DNA of 64,000 nucleotides from Clostridium kluyveri (lineage in GTDB: Bacteria; Bacillota; Clostridia; Clostridiales; Clostridiaceae): positions 3,906,001 to 3,970,000 of the forward strand of contig NZ_CP018335.1 of assembly GCF_001902295.1 (NCBI RefSeq). The letters run 5' to 3'. The number at the start of each line of letters is the position of its first letter. Positions within the stretch are counted from its first letter, which is position 1. The notes under the pieces were generated by a model that did not search any database, was not told the DNA's origin, and worked only from the letters and a program-made list of their open reading frames with translations. Shown in pieces: positions 62,547-64,000 of the stretch. A program made the translations under genes and the position numbers.

Positions 62547-62647
62547 TATAAATTCCTCCCTATATATTTATATTATATAATTATTTTTATAAGTTTCTTT
62601 TAACAATTATTATTATATAATATATATTATTATATTGCAAGAGGTTT

Positions 62648-63634
62648 TTAAAATTTTTTTATTTCTTTTAATATTTCTTTTTCTACCTTGTTACAATCAG
62701 GTACATAGCTTTTTAATATATCCATATCTCCTCTTAACATATATCTCCCCAAAAATGCAGGAATAAGCACACTATCTCCTGTAAATACAGGAAGCACTCC
62801 TCCTTCATATATTAAGTTTCCACAACCCCGAACACATGTAAATATATAAAATCTCCCCTCATCACTTTCCTCTACTGCCTCTGTATGAATATTATATAAT
62901 TCTAAGGAAAATTCCCTGCAAAGACATAAATAAGTTTTTTCATAACCTTTTCTTTTCAGCGTAACCCCTCTGCTTTTTTCCCCTTTTAAATTCAAGTTTA
63001 TTACATGTAGAGCTTTTTCAATATGGAGCTCCCTTTCTCTTCCATAATCATAAATTCTATAGGTTATATCACTATTTTGCTGAATTTCTGCTACAATCAC
63101 CCCTGCCCCTATAGCATGAACTAGTCCGCTTTTTATAAAATATACATCTCCTCTATTTACAGGCACTTTATTTAAATGTTTTTCTAGGATTCCCTGTTTA
63201 ATGGCACTTTTAAGTTCAGCTCCACTTATTATATTTTTAGTACCTAGTATCAAGCTGGCTCCTTCAGCTGCTGCCATTACATACCAAGCTTCCGATTTTC
63301 CCCAATCCTTTTCCACATTATTGGCGTATATATTATCAGGATGAACTTGTATGGAAAGTTTATCTCTTGCATTAATGAGTTTTACGAGAAGTGGAAATCT
63401 ATCCAATTTAATTTTTCTTCCTAAAAGCCTCTCTCCTTCCTTTAGAATAAGCTCATCAAACCTAGCACCCTTTAACTTTCCATTTGCTACTATTCCCATA
63501 CCATTTTTGTGACATGCTATATCCCAGCTTTCCCCTATTTTTCCCTCCGGCAGATTACTTCTAAATAGTTCCAGATCTCTTCCTCCCCAAATTTTACTGT
63601 AATATAAGTTTTCGAACTTAATTGGATATAACAT
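62648..63634 (-). CDS. manA: Mannose-6-phosphate isomerase, class I
   Basis: A 328-residue cupin enzyme. The start IWGGRDLELF, the zinc-site segment LSIQVHPDNIYA, the glutamate/histidine stretch around VHAIGAGVIVAEIQQNSD and the ITYRIYDYGR motif match short type I isomerases like B. subtilis ManA/Pmi. It interconverts mannose-6-P and fructose-6-P. Monocistronic; no sugar transport genes adjoin. Confidence 0.93.
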   Translation of the reverse strand: MLYPIKFENLYYSKIWGGRDLELFRSNLPEGKIGESWDIACHKNGMGIVANGKLKGARFDELILKEGERLLGRKIKLDRFPLLVKLINARDKLSIQVHPDNIYANNVEKDWGKSEAWYVMAAAEGASLILGTKNIISGAELKSAIKQGILEKHLNKVPVNRGDVYFIKSGLVHAIGAGVIVAEIQQNSDITYRIYDYGRERELHIEKALHVINLNLKGEKSRGVTLKRKGYEKTYLCLCREFSLELYNIHTEAVEESDEGRFYIFTCVRGCGNLIYEGGVLPVFTGDSVLIPAFLGRYMLRGDMDILKSYVPDCNKVEKEILKEIKKF

Positions 63635-63820
63635 AATTCATCTCCTTATATTTAAGATTTAATGATTATGTTATATACTTATAAAAGCTAAAACATTATT
63701 ATTACATAATATAAGCTTAAGTAATCTCATCAAAAAATAAAAAAAACCTTCTGACAGTTAACTTGCCAGGAGATCTCTTATGATGAAATCCTCTTAAACA
63801 ACAATTTCAAAATACCCTAA

Positions 63821-64000
63821 TTAATTTTTAATATATTTTTTTATTTCTTCAAAACCAAGTTTGCTTAAACTACTAACTCTAAATATAGTTTCTGCCCCTG
63901 CCATACTTAACATTTCTTCTACCATTTTAACACTATCCATATCCTCACAAAGATCCATCTTGGTTATTATACCTATAACAGGTTTAGCAAATATACCGGC
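63821..64000 (-). CDS. EutP/PduV family protein, 3' part (continues beyond the window)
   Basis: The last 59 codons, read on the minus strand, include PVIGIITKMDLCEDMDSVKM then GAETIFRVSSLSKLGFEEIK. These correspond to the G4 motif and C-terminus of EutP, like 60789-61259 (GIVTQIDRSD, CKTIFRVSSYTREGIGKV). The start lies beyond 64000. It suggests a second microcompartment-linked locus or a duplicated eutP nearby. Confidence 0.85.
   Translation of the reverse strand, partial: AGIFAKPVIGIITKMDLCEDMDSVKMVEEMLSMAGAETIFRVSSLSKLGFEEIKKYIKN

Noticed and set aside
1..64000. CRISPR arrays, rRNA operons, or a biosynthetic gene cluster
   Set aside because: No regularly spaced repeats, no rRNA sequence, and no core synthase genes were seen anywhere in the window.

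Overview
The window is AT-rich DNA from a Gram-positive anaerobe, most likely a Clostridium sensu stricto of the C. kluyveri / C. ljungdahlii type. The evidence is strong AGGAGG-type ribosome binding sites, clostridial S-box and T-box leaders, reverse rubrerythrin, an EutS/EutP microcompartment pair and many simple regulator-plus-transporter operons. The species call is inference.

Left chromosomal part (1-10545): a small PadR regulator with its operator, a DUF1294 membrane protein, a divergent MarR / MFS drug-efflux pair, a PAP2 phosphatase and an APC amino-acid permease. A four-gene operon follows on the minus strand (permease, ATPase, threonine-synthase-like PLP enzyme, binding protein of the NitT/TauT/sulfonate ABC family). 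A SAM (S-box) riboswitch controls it, and a divergent LysR regulator borders it.

Central accessory island (11304-43204, 31.9 kb): the two ends carry matching 53-bp inverted repeats starting GGGG and are flanked by the same 5-bp duplication TACTG. The island splits one gene, the membrane permease of a GntR/ABC operon: its C-terminal half lies at 10772-11303 and its N-terminal half at 43205-43351. The island is a nest of elements. The outer Tn3-family element has a frameshifted tnpA and an intact resolvase gene. It holds an IS256-family copy and remnants of further Tn3 transposons. It also holds a tnpI recombinase gene interrupted by a group II intron, which is itself interrupted by a three-integrase (RIT-like) element. 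Near its right end sits a complete Tn1546/Tn4430-like transposon (37133-42736, TSD TATTT) inside a HAD phosphatase gene. Cargo includes an arsenic-type set (ArsC; ArsR, large YraQ/ArsP permease, small thioredoxin, two half-size permeases), NhaA with an attenuator leader, an FtsW-like protein with its own PadR regulator, a polysaccharide deacetylase, a toroid-like secreted/membrane protein with a PadR regulator, and a WYL regulator with a DJ-1/PfpI protein.

Decaying zone (43205-51620): the rest of the interrupted ABC operon, an IS4-type transposase remnant, a broken MarR/DUF5360/SMR efflux operon, pieces of phage genes (Bro-N and AntA antirepressors, integrase N-terminus, resolvase C-terminus), an M28 peptidase fragment and an IS110-family element. 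This zone ends at tRNA-Leu(CAG), the probable attachment site of an old integrative element.

Right chromosomal part (51621-64000): housekeeping genes: VanW-like protein, cinA, nth, plsC, cysK-cysE under a cysteine T-box, a YihY membrane protein, a secreted Ig/CHAP-like protein, eutS-eutP, reverse rubrerythrin, manA, and the 3' part of a second eutP-like gene running off the window.
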